Shown: positions 1 through 12,400 of the stretch, in pieces
Layout of the letters: every line of letters starts with the position of its first letter
Numbering within the stretch: the first letter of the stretch is position 1
Source: Desulfococcaceae bacterium
GTDB lineage: Bacteria; Desulfobacterota; Desulfobacteria; Desulfobacterales; Desulfosalsimonadaceae
Length of the DNA stretch: 64,000 bases
Direction: 5' to 3'
Assembly (NCBI GenBank): GCA_030145385.1
Contig: JAQYVU010000003.1
Coordinates: forward strand, 88,739-152,738
The notes under the pieces: model-generated
Databases searched by the model: none
What the model saw: only the letters and a program-made list of their open reading frames with translations
Told to the model about the DNA's origin: nothing
Translations under genes and position numbers: made by a program

Positions 1-433
1 TTAATATAATAATTAATTTTTGATATATTGTTCTGGTTTTTTGGGGGGGGGTAAATTTTTATGGTCCATCATTCGGCTCATCCTGATGACAAATTGCGGC
101 ATGTTATGACAAAAACTGGCATGGCTATATTAAGGATGGGTAAGCGGGTATGATGAAATTTTTTTTGAGGAAAATACTGTCGGATGCTTTCCGGGGGCAT
201 GAGGGCGGGTAATGAAAAATTTAAGAAATGAATCAATATTATGTAAAAAGGTATATAAATTGCATATTATATTTAAAATTTTTTTTAAATACACTCTGTT
301 TTTGCTGAAAAATAGATTTTTAATCATGATAAATGTTACTTGATGGATGTTGATGTTTATCTGCGGCAGCAGCGTGATTCTTGAAAGTATTTAATAATTC
401 AATAGATAATGTTAATTCTTTATAGGGCCATAA
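1..433. other. AT-rich intergenic leader
   Basis: No convincing gene is visible. The stretch is very AT-rich and has a run of nine G at 43-51 directly after a T-run. It presumably holds the promoter of the secreted protein starting at 434, but I could not pick a clear -35/-10 pair. Short open frames on the minus strand here have no recognisable composition or motif. Confidence 0.5.
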
Positions 434-3217
434 ATGAAACATAAAATAATTCCGGTTATTGTTCTGGTCATTTTTGCAATACTTGGTGGCGCGTCACATT
501 TGTATGCAATATCTCTTGATCTTGAATCAGACCGAACCATGCTTCGAAATAGCTGGGAATTTACAGTGGACGTGGTCGTTCGTGACCCGGCCGATCTCTC
601 TGGTGTCATATTGTCATTGACTTACCCGAAGAGTGTTGTCTCTGTTGCTGAGCCTGCAGTAACAACTGAATTTTTTGATTTCTTGATGCCTATAAATACG
701 ACCGCTGGTGATGTTTCCTCGATTTGGGCGATGAATACGGATGATGAAGGGGTTATATTCCTTACCGGAATCAATATAAATAGCTCGATTAACGATGCGG
801 CGCCGCAGGATCAATATACACTGTTTTCAATTCATTTTAAGGCAAAAAGCCGCGCCGCTGCAGGTACTTACCTGATTCGCCTGAATGAGAGCCGTCTGTG
901 CAATGGTCCGGCCGGTTGGGGTACGGATCAGAATAATAACGGCATGTTTGATTCCGGTGATAGCAGTGAAAAGGTGCCGGTTTTATTTTCGGTGGGAATT
1001 GATGCGGCAAACGGTCGGCAATCGGATTCTCCGGAAGTACAAACCAATGTTTTGCTTGAAACTTTAGACCCGGCCCCGGCTTTGGCCATAAAAATCGTGT
1101 CAGGCAGTGGCGGAACAACTGAAGACCTGTGCCCGGATGATGCAGATAAAGCAGAACCCGGTGATTGCGGGTGTGGTGTGCCGGATACGGACTCCGATAA
1201 TGACGGCATACCCAATTGTCTTGATATGTTGTTTGGTCCTTTAAATGGAGACACAAATGTATCCCTGAGCCCTGTTTTTGAAATTCTGCCTTTCCCGGAT
1301 TTTGAAAATGCCGTGGCAAATGCGGCGATTATCTGGCAAATCAGTCGAGACAGCGGTTTTACGGATATAGTGTTTGAAATGAACGGCGCACCGGACCAGT
1401 CTCAATTTCGGTTACCGGATTTTATACTGGATGAATTTACCACTTATTTCTGGCGGATACTTTACAGTAACGGCTCTCAACAGGCCGGAATCTGGGATGC
1501 AGTGGGCCGTTTTACCACCGGACCTGATAATATGATTGATCTGGATGAAAACGGTATTCCCGATGACCAGGATGTCGGTGCCGTCAAAAACCTGATTGTA
1601 CAAAATCATCCCGATCTTGATGCGACGGATTTAATGGTGGTAAAGGCCCGCTCCGGTGATTTTCAATACGGGCTGAAGCCCGGAAATAATGTCATCAGCA
1701 TTGACCGTTTAAAGTGGATAACAATGGATGAAATTGCCGGATCAGATCAGTGGCCGGTCAATTTCCCCTTTGGTCTTTTAAGCTTCCGCCTGAATACCCG
1801 GGCCCCGGGGGCAACCGTCAGTGTATCCGTCTATTTTTCAGCGCCTCTTCCTGAGGATTTTGAATGGTTGAAATATGACCCTGAAAACGGTCTTTATGAT
1901 TTCTCACAATATGTGGCATTTGCCGATGATATGATGTCTGCGGTCATTACTTTGACCGACGGCGGCACCGGTGATGCGGATCACGTGGCCAACGGCGTGA
2001 TTGTGGATCCGGGCGGCCCGGTGGGTGAACTGGACCAGGACGGTGATGGTGTTTCGGATACAATGGACGAATGTCCGGTCGATCCGGATAAAACGGAAGC
2101 CGGAACTTGCGGCTGCGGTATCGCAGATACGGATGCGGACAATGACGGGATCATGGACTGCCGCGATGGATGCCCGTCTGATCCCTACAAAATGGTTGCC
2201 GGCGACTGCGGCTGCGGTGTCGAAGATACAGACACCGACAAAGACGGAGTTGTGGACTGCAATGATGGATGCCCGTCTGATGAGAACAAGACAGTTTCCG
2301 GCGACTGCGGGTGTGGTCTTCCGGAAATAGATTCTGATAATAATGAAATTCCGGATTGTATCGAGGTGCTTATAAATCCGCTCAATGGCCAGAACAATGT
2401 TTCGCTTACCCCGACATTTGAAGCAGCGCCTGCCTCAGGCAAAACCGGCAGCAAGGTGATCTGGCAGATCAGCCGGAATACGGCATTTTCAGACCTGGTA
2501 TTTGAATATACCGGCCCGGCGGATGTCACTCGTTTGGAGGTGCCGGAATTTGTGCTGGATGGATTTACCCTTTATTTCTGGCGGATTCTTTACAGCGATG
2601 GCACAAGCGAACCGGTTGCCGGCGGCATGGCCAAGTTTACCACCGGAGCAGATGACCTTGTTGATACAAACAGCAATGGCATTCCGGATCACCAGGAGAT
2701 TGCAGACAGTGAGAGTCTGATTGCAGCAGATGCCGGCAATGATGCGAACCTCGGCAAAACTTTAAAATCCGAAGATAATAAGATCCAGTACAAGCTGACT
2801 GCCGGAGACGGTGTTGCAGCCATTGATCGTTTCAAGTGGATGGATATATCGGAAATCACCGAATCTGACAACTGGGCGGCCAAATTCCCATACGGTCTGC
2901 TGTCCTTCAGGTTGTATACGGAAACTCAGGGCGACACGGTTTCCGTGACAATCAATTTTTCACAGGAAATGGCCGCCAATGCGACCTGGTGGAAATATGA
3001 TTTTGAAAATGGGGTGTATGACTACTCGCAGAACATCATATTTTCCGATGATATGAAATCTGTCACACTTATGCTGACCGATGGTGGCGCCGGCGATGCT
3101 GATGGTGTGGCCAACGGCGTGATTGTGGATCCGGGCGGGGTTGTACAACCTTCTTCCGGATCTGATTCCTCAGGATGTTTTGTCGATACGATACGCGCCG
3201 TAAACCGGAAGCCATAA
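434..3217 (+). CDS. Secreted protein with duplicated choice-of-anchor-U-like modules
   Basis: Exported 927-residue protein of unknown function. A Sec signal peptide ends near residue 26 (HLYA-ISLD). Residues about 27-190 resemble a cohesin-like beta domain. Cys-rich calcium-repeat-like segments (CPxDxxKxxxGxCGCG..DTDxDxDG) lie near 230-260 and three times in 532-642. An FN3-like segment (IWQISR..FTD..YFWRILYS) occurs near 275-362 and again near 655-740. A choice-of-anchor-U-like domain ending VANGVIVDPGG occurs near 419-525 and 785-905. The second half is therefore an internal duplication of the first. The tail is SGSDSSGCFV followed by a dozen residues, similar to the tail of the beta-helix protein ending at 33913. 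A role in the cell envelope or matrix is inferred. The start ATG is preceded by a weak AGGG. A hairpin terminator follows the stop. Confidence 0.8.
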   Translation: MKHKIIPVIVLVIFAILGGASHLYAISLDLESDRTMLRNSWEFTVDVVVRDPADLSGVILSLTYPKSVVSVAEPAVTTEFFDFLMPINTTAGDVSSIWAMNTDDEGVIFLTGININSSINDAAPQDQYTLFSIHFKAKSRAAAGTYLIRLNESRLCNGPAGWGTDQNNNGMFDSGDSSEKVPVLFSVGIDAANGRQSDSPEVQTNVLLETLDPAPALAIKIVSGSGGTTEDLCPDDADKAEPGDCGCGVPDTDSDNDGIPNCLDMLFGPLNGDTNVSLSPVFEILPFPDFENAVANAAIIWQISRDSGFTDIVFEMNGAPDQSQFRLPDFILDEFTTYFWRILYSNGSQQAGIWDAVGRFTTGPDNMIDLDENGIPDDQDVGAVKNLIVQNHPDLDATDLMVVKARSGDFQYGLKPGNNVISIDRLKWITMDEIAGSDQWPVNFPFGLLSFRLNTRAPGATVSVSVYFSAPLPEDFEWLKYDPENGLYDFSQYVAFADDMMSAVITLTDGGTGDADHVANGVIVDPGGPVGELDQDGDGVSDTMDECPVDPDKTEAGTCGCGIADTDADNDGIMDCRDGCPSDPYKMVAGDCGCGVEDTDTDKDGVVDCNDGCPSDENKTVSGDCGCGLPEIDSDNNEIPDCIEVLINPLNGQNNVSLTPTFEAAPASGKTGSKVIWQISRNTAFSDLVFEYTGPADVTRLEVPEFVLDGFTLYFWRILYSDGTSEPVAGGMAKFTTGADDLVDTNSNGIPDHQEIADSESLIAADAGNDANLGKTLKSEDNKIQYKLTAGDGVAAIDRFKWMDISEITESDNWAAKFPYGLLSFRLYTETQGDTVSVTINFSQEMAANATWWKYDFENGVYDYSQNIIFSDDMKSVTLMLTDGGAGDADGVANGVIVDPGGVVQPSSGSDSSGCFVDTIRAVNRKP

Positions 3218-3268
3218 TATTGATATGGTTATTTAATAGTTTCGTTCAACAAACCTGATTCGGAATAC

Positions 3269-3308
3269 ATATCAGCGGGACTTTCTTGTATGCCTCGCTG
3301 ATATTTTT
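3269..3308 (+). terminator. Intrinsic terminator after the duplicated secreted protein
   Basis: Arms ATATCAGCG (3269-3277) and CGCTGATAT (3296-3304) pair perfectly around an 18-nt loop and run into TTTTCT. It separates the first secreted-protein gene from the giant protease gene, so the two are probably transcribed independently. Confidence 0.75.
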
Positions 3309-3448
3309 CTGATCTTGATACGATCACGCGGCATACATTTTTTGAGATTAATTGGTGATAGAAAAATATTTTTAACAGACCAAGGCCTTAACCGGCTTTA
3401 AAAATGTATCAAATCATCTGAATTATTAAAATAAAAAGGCTATTCGGG

Positions 3449-6400
3449 TTGAATTCAAAAATGATAAATCAAAGCCGTAAAGGTTCAGTTCCGTTTTCAG
3501 TAGTCGCTTCATTATGCGCTACAATGGTTCATTCCTCTAAAAAAAACAGTCAGCTTACGAGACTTGTATGCCTTGCGATCTTCGTTTTTATGGGGCTGAC
3601 AATTTGGACTGGTCCTGCTTGGGCAGCGCTCAGTGTTGAGATTGTCAACGGATATAACCTGGTGGTGGATTCCAATGTCACTGCGCCTCCGACTTACGCT
3701 CCGAAGTCCGCCTACATAGGGGCCAGAATATGCAATACCGGGGATACCGCAATTGATGATGTTGTTGCGTATGTAGGTGATTATATTGATGGCTCCAATG
3801 ATACACCTGGATATTTTCCGGTTCTGGACTCCGCTGCCCAGTCGGCAGCATGGGATACTGCTCACCCCCATATCGTTGACACCGGGAAATATTCCCTCAC
3901 CATTGAAGCCGACGAAACCGGTGCGGCCGACGGCACCCGTTACATCGGTACCTTAGAACCCGGGGAATGCCGGATGCAATACTGGCTTTTTTCCTATCCC
4001 CAGTGTGTCAATGTCGACGCTGATGGTGACGGCGTTTACGAATCCAACTCAGATGATCCGCCCTGTGAGGTGAGTATTACCGGCGGCATTAAGCCGGAAG
4101 ATGATCTGGTTTTAGATTATGATGTCTGGGCAACGACCAGCACCTCGGGCGTGTCAACGGCTGTTGAAACCCGTGATTTTACCATGCGCAATGAAATATC
4201 CGCATCTGCAAACAAAATCTGGCCCAATACCGACAGCAAGGTTCCCAACGAATACTTGGAAGCCATTGAATCCGTTATCGGTTGGGGAACGCTGGGCCCC
4301 GACGGTCAGCCGCTGTCGACCGGCAACCCGATTTATCCCGGGCAGCGGGTGATTACAACCCAGGGTATCTGGTATGATCTGGGCAATGTGGTTCATGGTT
4401 TTGACAATGACAATGATTTGATTGTCGATCAAAATGCCTGGCTCCAGCCCGTGGGCGATCCGGGGCTTTTTGATGCCGACTGTTTCCGGATGGTCCGGAA
4501 TTACGGTATTGTCATTGTCAAGCTTAAAAGCGGCGGTGAAGCGCTGATTCCTTTTGAAGATCAACTCTACTTTATGAATCTTCCGGACAACACCGGCGTG
4601 GTGGGGCTTGTTTATTACCAGTTTATTGCCACGGACGAAGGGTGCAGCGCCGACATGACCCCATACCAGGAAGCGGCATCCGGGTATGATAATGAAAAGT
4701 TTTCTTCCGATTACGGCCTCGGGCTTCAACTGTACAGCGGCTCATTCGGAACCGCCTTGAGTCTCACCAAAACAGATGGTCGTGCTTCCGCAAACGCAGG
4801 TGATACCCTGACCTATACGATAACCGCGACCAATGATAGTGGCGTTCATCTCGGGGCGCCGGATCTGGGCGTTCCGTTGGTATTTGAGGATTTTATTCCA
4901 ACGGGCACCACTTATGTTCCCGGGTCAGCGGATGACTCACCGGATACAAACCTGATTGAACCCACCGGTACCGGATCATATACTCAGGGGTATACGGATC
5001 GGGATGATAACCTTGATGAGTGTACGATTAATTATGAAGTGCCCCTGGGCGGTTCTTCTTATGAAATATTTTATTTCAGTACCGCCGCCGCCACCTGGGA
5101 TGAAACAGATATCACCTGGAGTGACACGGAACCGCCAACGCCGTCAGATGTCAAGGGTATTCGGTGGATGCTGATCACGGATATTAATTTGGATGGCAGC
5201 CATGACGGAGACGACTGTGTTGCACCGAATGGGACATACGATGACGGTTCCATTGAAACTTCACTGCCGGCAGGCATGAGTACGACCATCAATTTTCAGG
5301 TCACCGTGAACAGCAATGGCGGCCCTATTATTTGTAATACGACTGGCTTGGGTTTTGGAGAGGCGAGTTCGGCAGTGGAAGCCGAAGACTGCACCCTGGT
5401 AACCGGAGATAACACCTTGAGCGGTACGGTGTTTAAAGATGATGGGGGAGGCGATGGCGGAGCCGGCATATACGGCAACGGCACTCAGGAGAATGGCATT
5501 GAAGCGGGCATCGGTGATGCCTCCGACGGGGTGAAGGTTACTCTTTATTATGATTTAAATGGTGACGGTGAATATGACAGTGGTGATATCCAGTATGATT
5601 TTGCCACTGCCGATACAAACGGTGATTACAGCTTTACAAATCTTCCTGATGGACCGTTTTTGGTTGTAGCTAAAAAATATGACGGCAGCCCCGCCCCTGG
5701 CGACAGCACCGATAACGCAGTAAACGATTTTAATGCGGGGTGGGGAAATACCACATCAGATCCTAACCTGCCAACTACCACGGATCAGGGCATTCTTAAA
5801 ATGTCTGAGGATTCAACCACGGTTACTTTGTCGGTGAATATTGATTTGGACAACAGCGATTCAACCCCACAAGCAATTTCAAACGTGAATTTCGGATTTG
5901 CCCCGCCATTGGAATTAACCAAAGGTATCTCGGGTAATCCGGATATTGACGGGGATGTGAAGGCAGATAACCCCATCGACGAAGGAGATGTTTTTGATTA
6001 TAGCATTACCCTGGCAAACCGCCTGCCCAGCGTGGGCGTCCAGGGACCCACAGGATGCGAATACACCATATGGTCGACTTCCGGGAGCACCGGATTAAAT
6101 CCCAAAGATTTTGCGACACCGGAAAATGCCTACGATTCTTCCAGCCCCAACCGTACCACGGCCTCGGCCCTGGTCTCGGGCGGAGGGCTCCGGTGGATGC
6201 TTTTCGATGATTTTGCCATGTCCCAGAGGCCGGGCAATATCAGCAAAGTAGAGGGCCTGTTCTTCGGGTATTTTGACACCACCCTGACTGACGATTTCCT
6301 GGACATGGAGATCCGATATCCAGGGGAAACCGATGTAACTGCCACCATCAGCACCGCCCAGATTGAAAGCTACGTGGGTGAGCCGTCCCTGGACATCAAC

Positions 6401-9400
6401 AATGCCATCTCCTGGGACATTTCCACCCTCAAGCCCGGCGGGACAGGCGTGGTGGGAGACTGGGCTTCGGATTTTTCCGATTTTGAAAGCACGGACCTCT
6501 ACATCAACCCCAGCAAAACGGCCTCGGCTGACCAAAAAACTTTTTATTTAGACGCTGCCGGCCTGCGGGTGACCATGGACGTGGACTGTGCCGCCGGCGA
6601 GTCCACCACGCTTAGCCCCGTTCCCCTGCAGGATACGTATGACACCACCCGGTTTGAGTTTATTTCGGCTGACCCGGCCCCCACCTTGGTCAACACCTCC
6701 ACCGGCGTTATCCAGTGGGACGACGTGGGTCCCATTTTGCCCGGCACTTCCACCACGGTCATTGTCACCATGCGGGCTCTGGATGTGGACGGCACCATCA
6801 CCGGGACCTGCTCCGGCACGCCTGACGGCTGCAACTTCGCCCGGACCGATTACGGCACCATGAACGTTTATTACGCCGATGGCCGCCAGGCCAATGACGA
6901 CAATGACAACATTGCCGTAGACATTGTGGGCAAGGCTGAAATCCGGGGCACGGCATGGAATGACACCAGTAATGACGGCTGGCCGGACAATGACGGTGAA
7001 GCAGGCCTTCCGTTTGTGGCGGTTTCCCTTTACGCCTGTGTGCAGGCCGACGGGAGCACTCTGGAAACAGGTTCTGCCAAAAAGACCTGTGAGGAAATGA
7101 CTAATGGTAATTTCTGGGGAACCATTGCCACCACCACCACGGACGCCAATGGTGACTACGAATTTCTGGGTCTGGATTCAGGTTATTACATCGTTGAAGT
7201 GGGAGACACGGATAGCGCTCCGGCCTCGGGGCCTGGGGGAAACAGCTCCCCCTTCAGCGGCACCCAGACAGCGGAGCCGGACGACGACCAGAGCATCACA
7301 TCCGCCGATGCGGACGCGCCCAACCAGACAACCTTCAATAACACTTGGGGTGACCCGGGCGTGGATTTTGAAGATAACCAAGGCAACCTGAACCTCAACT
7401 TCTTGAACGGCGTCACCGAGGAAACCGTCAATGGTGTGGATTTTGGTTACTACATCCCTACGGCCACTATTTACGGCAATGTATGGCACGACGTGGACGG
7501 AGACACAGTCACTGATGGGGGCGACAACGGCCTTCCCGGTTTCACGGTGAAACTCTATGATGATACCGACGCTGACGGCGACCCCGATGGAGCGGCCGTT
7601 GACACGGTCACCACCGGCGCCAACGGCAATTATTTTTTCTCCGGGCTTTCGGCAGGCGATTACGTGGTCGTGGTCACCCCACCCACCCTCCTGTCTCAGG
7701 TATGGGAAGAAACCGTGGAAAACACTGGCGGAACCACATCTCTGAACAACCAGATTCCGGTTACCGGTTTATCAGCCGGAGAGTTTTCCGGGTCCCACAA
7801 CTTTGGGTACACCCTGGATAAAACCGCCATTATCGGTGATACGGTTTATATTGATTTTGATGCTGACGGGATTCAGGATGCCACTGAAGATCCCATTGCC
7901 AATATCACGGTCTGGCTCTACAATGATGAGGACAGAGATGGAACCATAGACACCGGTGTGGACGCCCTGATCGCCACCGACGTGACCGATGTAAATGGCA
8001 ACTACCTGTTTGAAGGTCTGGGTCGGGGCAGCTATGTTGTTGTTGTGGATACCAATGACACTGATTTTCCGACCAATACCTTTGAGACAGCTGATCCGGA
8101 TACCAATGCTGCCAGTATCGGCGACTTGATTTTTCTGGATGCGGACGGTGACGGAAATCTTGATGCCGGCGAGGAAGGAATCCCCAATGTGGTGGTGCTT
8201 CTCTACGAAGATACCAATGGGAACGGAATACTGGATACTGCTGCTGATCAAATCATTGGCGCAAACGCAACGGACGTGAACGGTAATTATTTGTTTACCG
8301 CGCTCAATGCCGGCGATTATTTTGTAGATGTCGATGAAACCAGCCTGCCTGCATCGGATCTGTCCATCACCACCACCGATCCCGCAGCAACCTTGATATC
8401 CCTGTCCGATCGTACAATCAGCACGTCCGTTCTGACGGCCGATGCCGGCTACAGCCCCAGTTCGGGGTACGCGATTGGAAACCGGGTCTGGTCCGATGCA
8501 AATGGCGACGGGGTCCAGGATGCGGGTGAAGCCGGGATCAGCGATGTAGACATTTCGATTACAGGCACTGGCTGTGCTCCCTGTAACGCGACTACAGATG
8601 AAAGTGGATACTGGATCGTCACGGGCCTGACCAATTTGGCGGTCTATTCCGTGGTTGTGGATACCGAAGACGTGAGTTCCACCTTTGCCATCACCACGCC
8701 CGGCGGTGACACCCAGAGCAAGACCATCAGTACAGCCGACGACATGAGCGCGGATTTCGGCTTTCGTTATGATGGGGATGGCGACGGCGTAGCCGATGAG
8801 GACGCTGGCGATCCCACCGGTGCCATTACGGGTAATGTTTTCCTGGATAGCGACGGAGATGAAACCTTGGATTCAGGCGAAGAGATGATCGGTGTAACAG
8901 TCAATCTGTTTGACAGTGATGGCAATTTGATTGCTACCACCCTCACGGACGCATCTGGCACCTACACTTTTACCGGAGTGCCCATCGGCCAATATGCTGT
9001 TCAGTCGGTGGATGCAACCGGAACACAATACAGCACCATATTCCTGGCCGCCGGAGAAGCGTTTACCGATTTAGATGTTATTTACAACGCCCTGAGCCTT
9101 AACCTGCCGGACAGCCAGAGTTCCGTCAGCGTGGGCGGGGTTTATGCCAATTTGATGCAGGATTTTGGGTATCAGCGGTTTTTAGGCGCCATCGGCGATA
9201 CGATATATCTGGATGTAAATGCAAATGCGGATCAGGATCTCGGCGAACCGGGTCTTGACGGTGTTTCAGTCTACCTTTATCTGTGGGATGATCTGGATAG
9301 CGATGGGGTGGTTGATGATGCCGATGGTGAATTAACCCTTGAGGCTACTGCGGTCACAACGGCCGACAATCCATTGACCGCTGAAGATGAGAGCGGTAAG

Positions 9401-12400
9401 TACCTGTTTTCCAATCTGGATGAACCGCCCACAGGTCAATATTATGTTGTGCAGGTAAATACAGCGTCTCTTCCGGGAACCGGTTTTACGCTGATCGGCG
9501 ATCCAGACACGGATGGCGTTCCTTGTACGGATTCATCTGCACCTGACGGGTGTGACAGCCTGCAGGTTGTGGACGGTTATTCGGCCGGCATCAACTACCT
9601 GGGAGCGGATTTCGGCTATCAGATCGACGGCGCAGACTATGCGGCTATCGGCGATTATGTATGGATTGATACGGATGCCGACGGTGTGATTGATTCCGGA
9701 GAAGCAGGCATTCGTTATATTACGGTTTATTTTGATGCGGATAACGACGGAAGTCTTGACTGGACAGACGGAAACGGAAATGGGACATGGGATTCAGGTG
9801 AAGGTGAACAATGGGTTGAAACCGACACCAACGGTTATTACGTATTTACCGAACTTGCCGATGGCACATATAATTATCTGAAAGTAGATACAAATGATTC
9901 TGACTGGCCAAGCGGACTGCCTACGATTCCGGTGTATGAGGTAAGAAGTGACAATGACGGTAGCCTTGACAGTTCTGCCAACGTGGTGATCAGCGGCGGC
10001 AATGTCACGAGCATTGTGGACGGTGATGGTGACACAACGGATACATGCATGGCGTGTAACCTGGATATTGATTTCGGATATCGATACAGTGGCACAAACA
10101 CTTTAAGCGGAACTATTTGTCTGGATGATCCCAGTCTCAACGGATATTGCGGTTCCACAGCGACAACTTATTCAGGGGTGGACAGCGCCGGCGGAGAAGC
10201 ACCGTTAGCCGGTATTACCGCATCTTTTTATCAATGGACAGACACGGATAATGACAATCAGGCATGGGCGGTAGACGGCACTTTGGACTCCGGAGATTCC
10301 TTTACTTTTCTCGGAAGTACCAGTTCGGATGCGAACGGGGATTATTCTTATGATAATCTGCCGGATGACGTGATTGTCGTTTTCAGTGTTTCGGAAACAT
10401 ACAGCCTGGACCTGACCACCACCAATGGAAACACCAGTGTGGAGGGTGATGGTTTAAACAGCTATCAGCTTTATGAAGGAACCACCATTTATGATTTCGC
10501 CACAGTAACTATTTTCGGGCGCCAGGCTCTTAAGGATCTGGATCTGGACGCAGACAACAATATCAAGGATCTCGATTTTGCGTTTGAAGGCCTGATCAGT
10601 TACGATTTCGGTGATTTGCCTGACAGCGGGGCAACTGACTATAATGCTACCTTGTTGACCAGCGGTGGAGCCCGGCATGTGGTTGCCGGTTCATCCATCT
10701 ATTTGGGCACTGCCGCGGCCGGCGACGGAGTTTCCACTGAAAATGACGGAAGGGATAGTTCGGATGCGTCTGCCGATTCTAATGATGATGGTGTCACGCT
10801 TTTTTCTTCGAACTGGAATACATCAGGATATGCCAGCGTGACGGTCGAGGCATCAGCCGACGGCTGGGTAGCCGGTTGGATGGATTTTAACGGAGATGGT
10901 GACTTCAGCGACGCTGAGGAAAGGATTGTTAACCAGGCGGTGACTGCCGGAGACAACCTGGTTTCATTTTCTGTTCCTGATATTGCAGGAGGGACATACC
11001 AGTTCAACGCCCGTTTCAGGATTTATCCGGAAGAGCCGGTACTGGTTTCCTACACAGGTACCGCTCTGAACTCATCATTGCAGCCGACAACCGGTGAAGT
11101 GGAAGATTATCAATGGACAGCGGTCGTCACTTACGCGTCTGTAGCCTCTTTTACGTCATACGAAAGCAATGGCAATGTGATTTTAGAATGGGAGACATCC
11201 ACCCAGATCGGTACATTGGGGTTTCACGTGGTACGCCTGGAAGCAGAAGGCAAAACGGTTCAGGTAACAGACCATCCGGTCCCGGCGCTTGTGTTTCCCA
11301 ATGGCGGGGTTTACCAGTGCATTGATCGTTCGGCAGAATCGGGCGGGACATATACATACCAGCTCGTTGAACTGGAAGCGTCCGGCAGAAAGCGTACATA
11401 CGGGCCGTATACGGTCAGTGTCGGCACCCGTTCAAAAGCCCTTGATCAAGAAGCATACGCCAGCCTGTTCAGGGATGGGTACTCGCGTCAGCCCCGCGAA
11501 ATGTTTTCGCAGCAGTCACAACCGGTGGCGGTCATGGAAGCATCAACAGAACAATTAACCGCCGATGCCTGGAAAGTAAGCCGGGCAGCTTCCGGATTTA
11601 ATGTGGCATCCCGAACCCTCATGGCGGCTGAACCTCAGGAATCGCTTGCCGGTGTGCGGGAAGTTAAAATTAAAATTACAGATGCCGGTCTTTACAAGGT
11701 CGACGCCGGCGCTCTGGCGACTGCACTCAATGTTTTTGAAGATGATGTGCTGGATGTGATTGCCAAAGGACAACTCCGGCTGTCCAGCCTGGGCAAACCG
11801 GTGGCTTACTTTCCGGCTGAAGACAACAGCAGTATCTATTTTTACGGCCAGTCCCGCCCATCAATCTATACAGACAGCAATGTTTACTGGCTGAAGCTGA
11901 TACCGGGCTCGGAAAAAGGGGATTTAAACGGTGACGGCGTTGTGGATAACCAGGATTTTGTGATCTGTATGGATATCCTGACCGGTAAACCCGGCCAGGA
12001 CTTGCGTGCGGATTATGAGACATCCGGTGCGGATGTTTCAGGCAATGCCCGGGTGGATATGGCTGAAGCCGCCTACATTCAGGATGTCCTGTTAGGTATT
12101 ATGGGATCAGTGACCGGCAATACGCCGTCTGAGGCCGGAGAAGGTAAATCGTTTGCATCCACGGTTCATTTTGAAAAAGAGGTGTATTTTAAGACGGATT
12201 TACCGGTTGATGTTGAAGACTTCTGGTTCTGGGAAAAGTATACCCTGGGTGTCCCGGATTATGGTTCATGGCCAGAATATTATCCTGATTTTAACCCCTT
12301 TCAGATTGACGTTGGAGAAGTGATGCCCGGCAGTTCTCATATTGCGGAGCTGACGGTGCATTTTCACGGTTTCAGCAATCACCCGCACCAGGCGAAAGTC

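Noticed and set aside
43..51. Nine-G tract as a phase-variation switch
   Set aside because: Lies about 380 bp from the nearest start codon and no promoter spacing could be assigned.
837..1319. Long minus-strand frames within the large secreted-protein genes
   Set aside because: Antisense shadows of well-supported plus-strand genes with biased composition.
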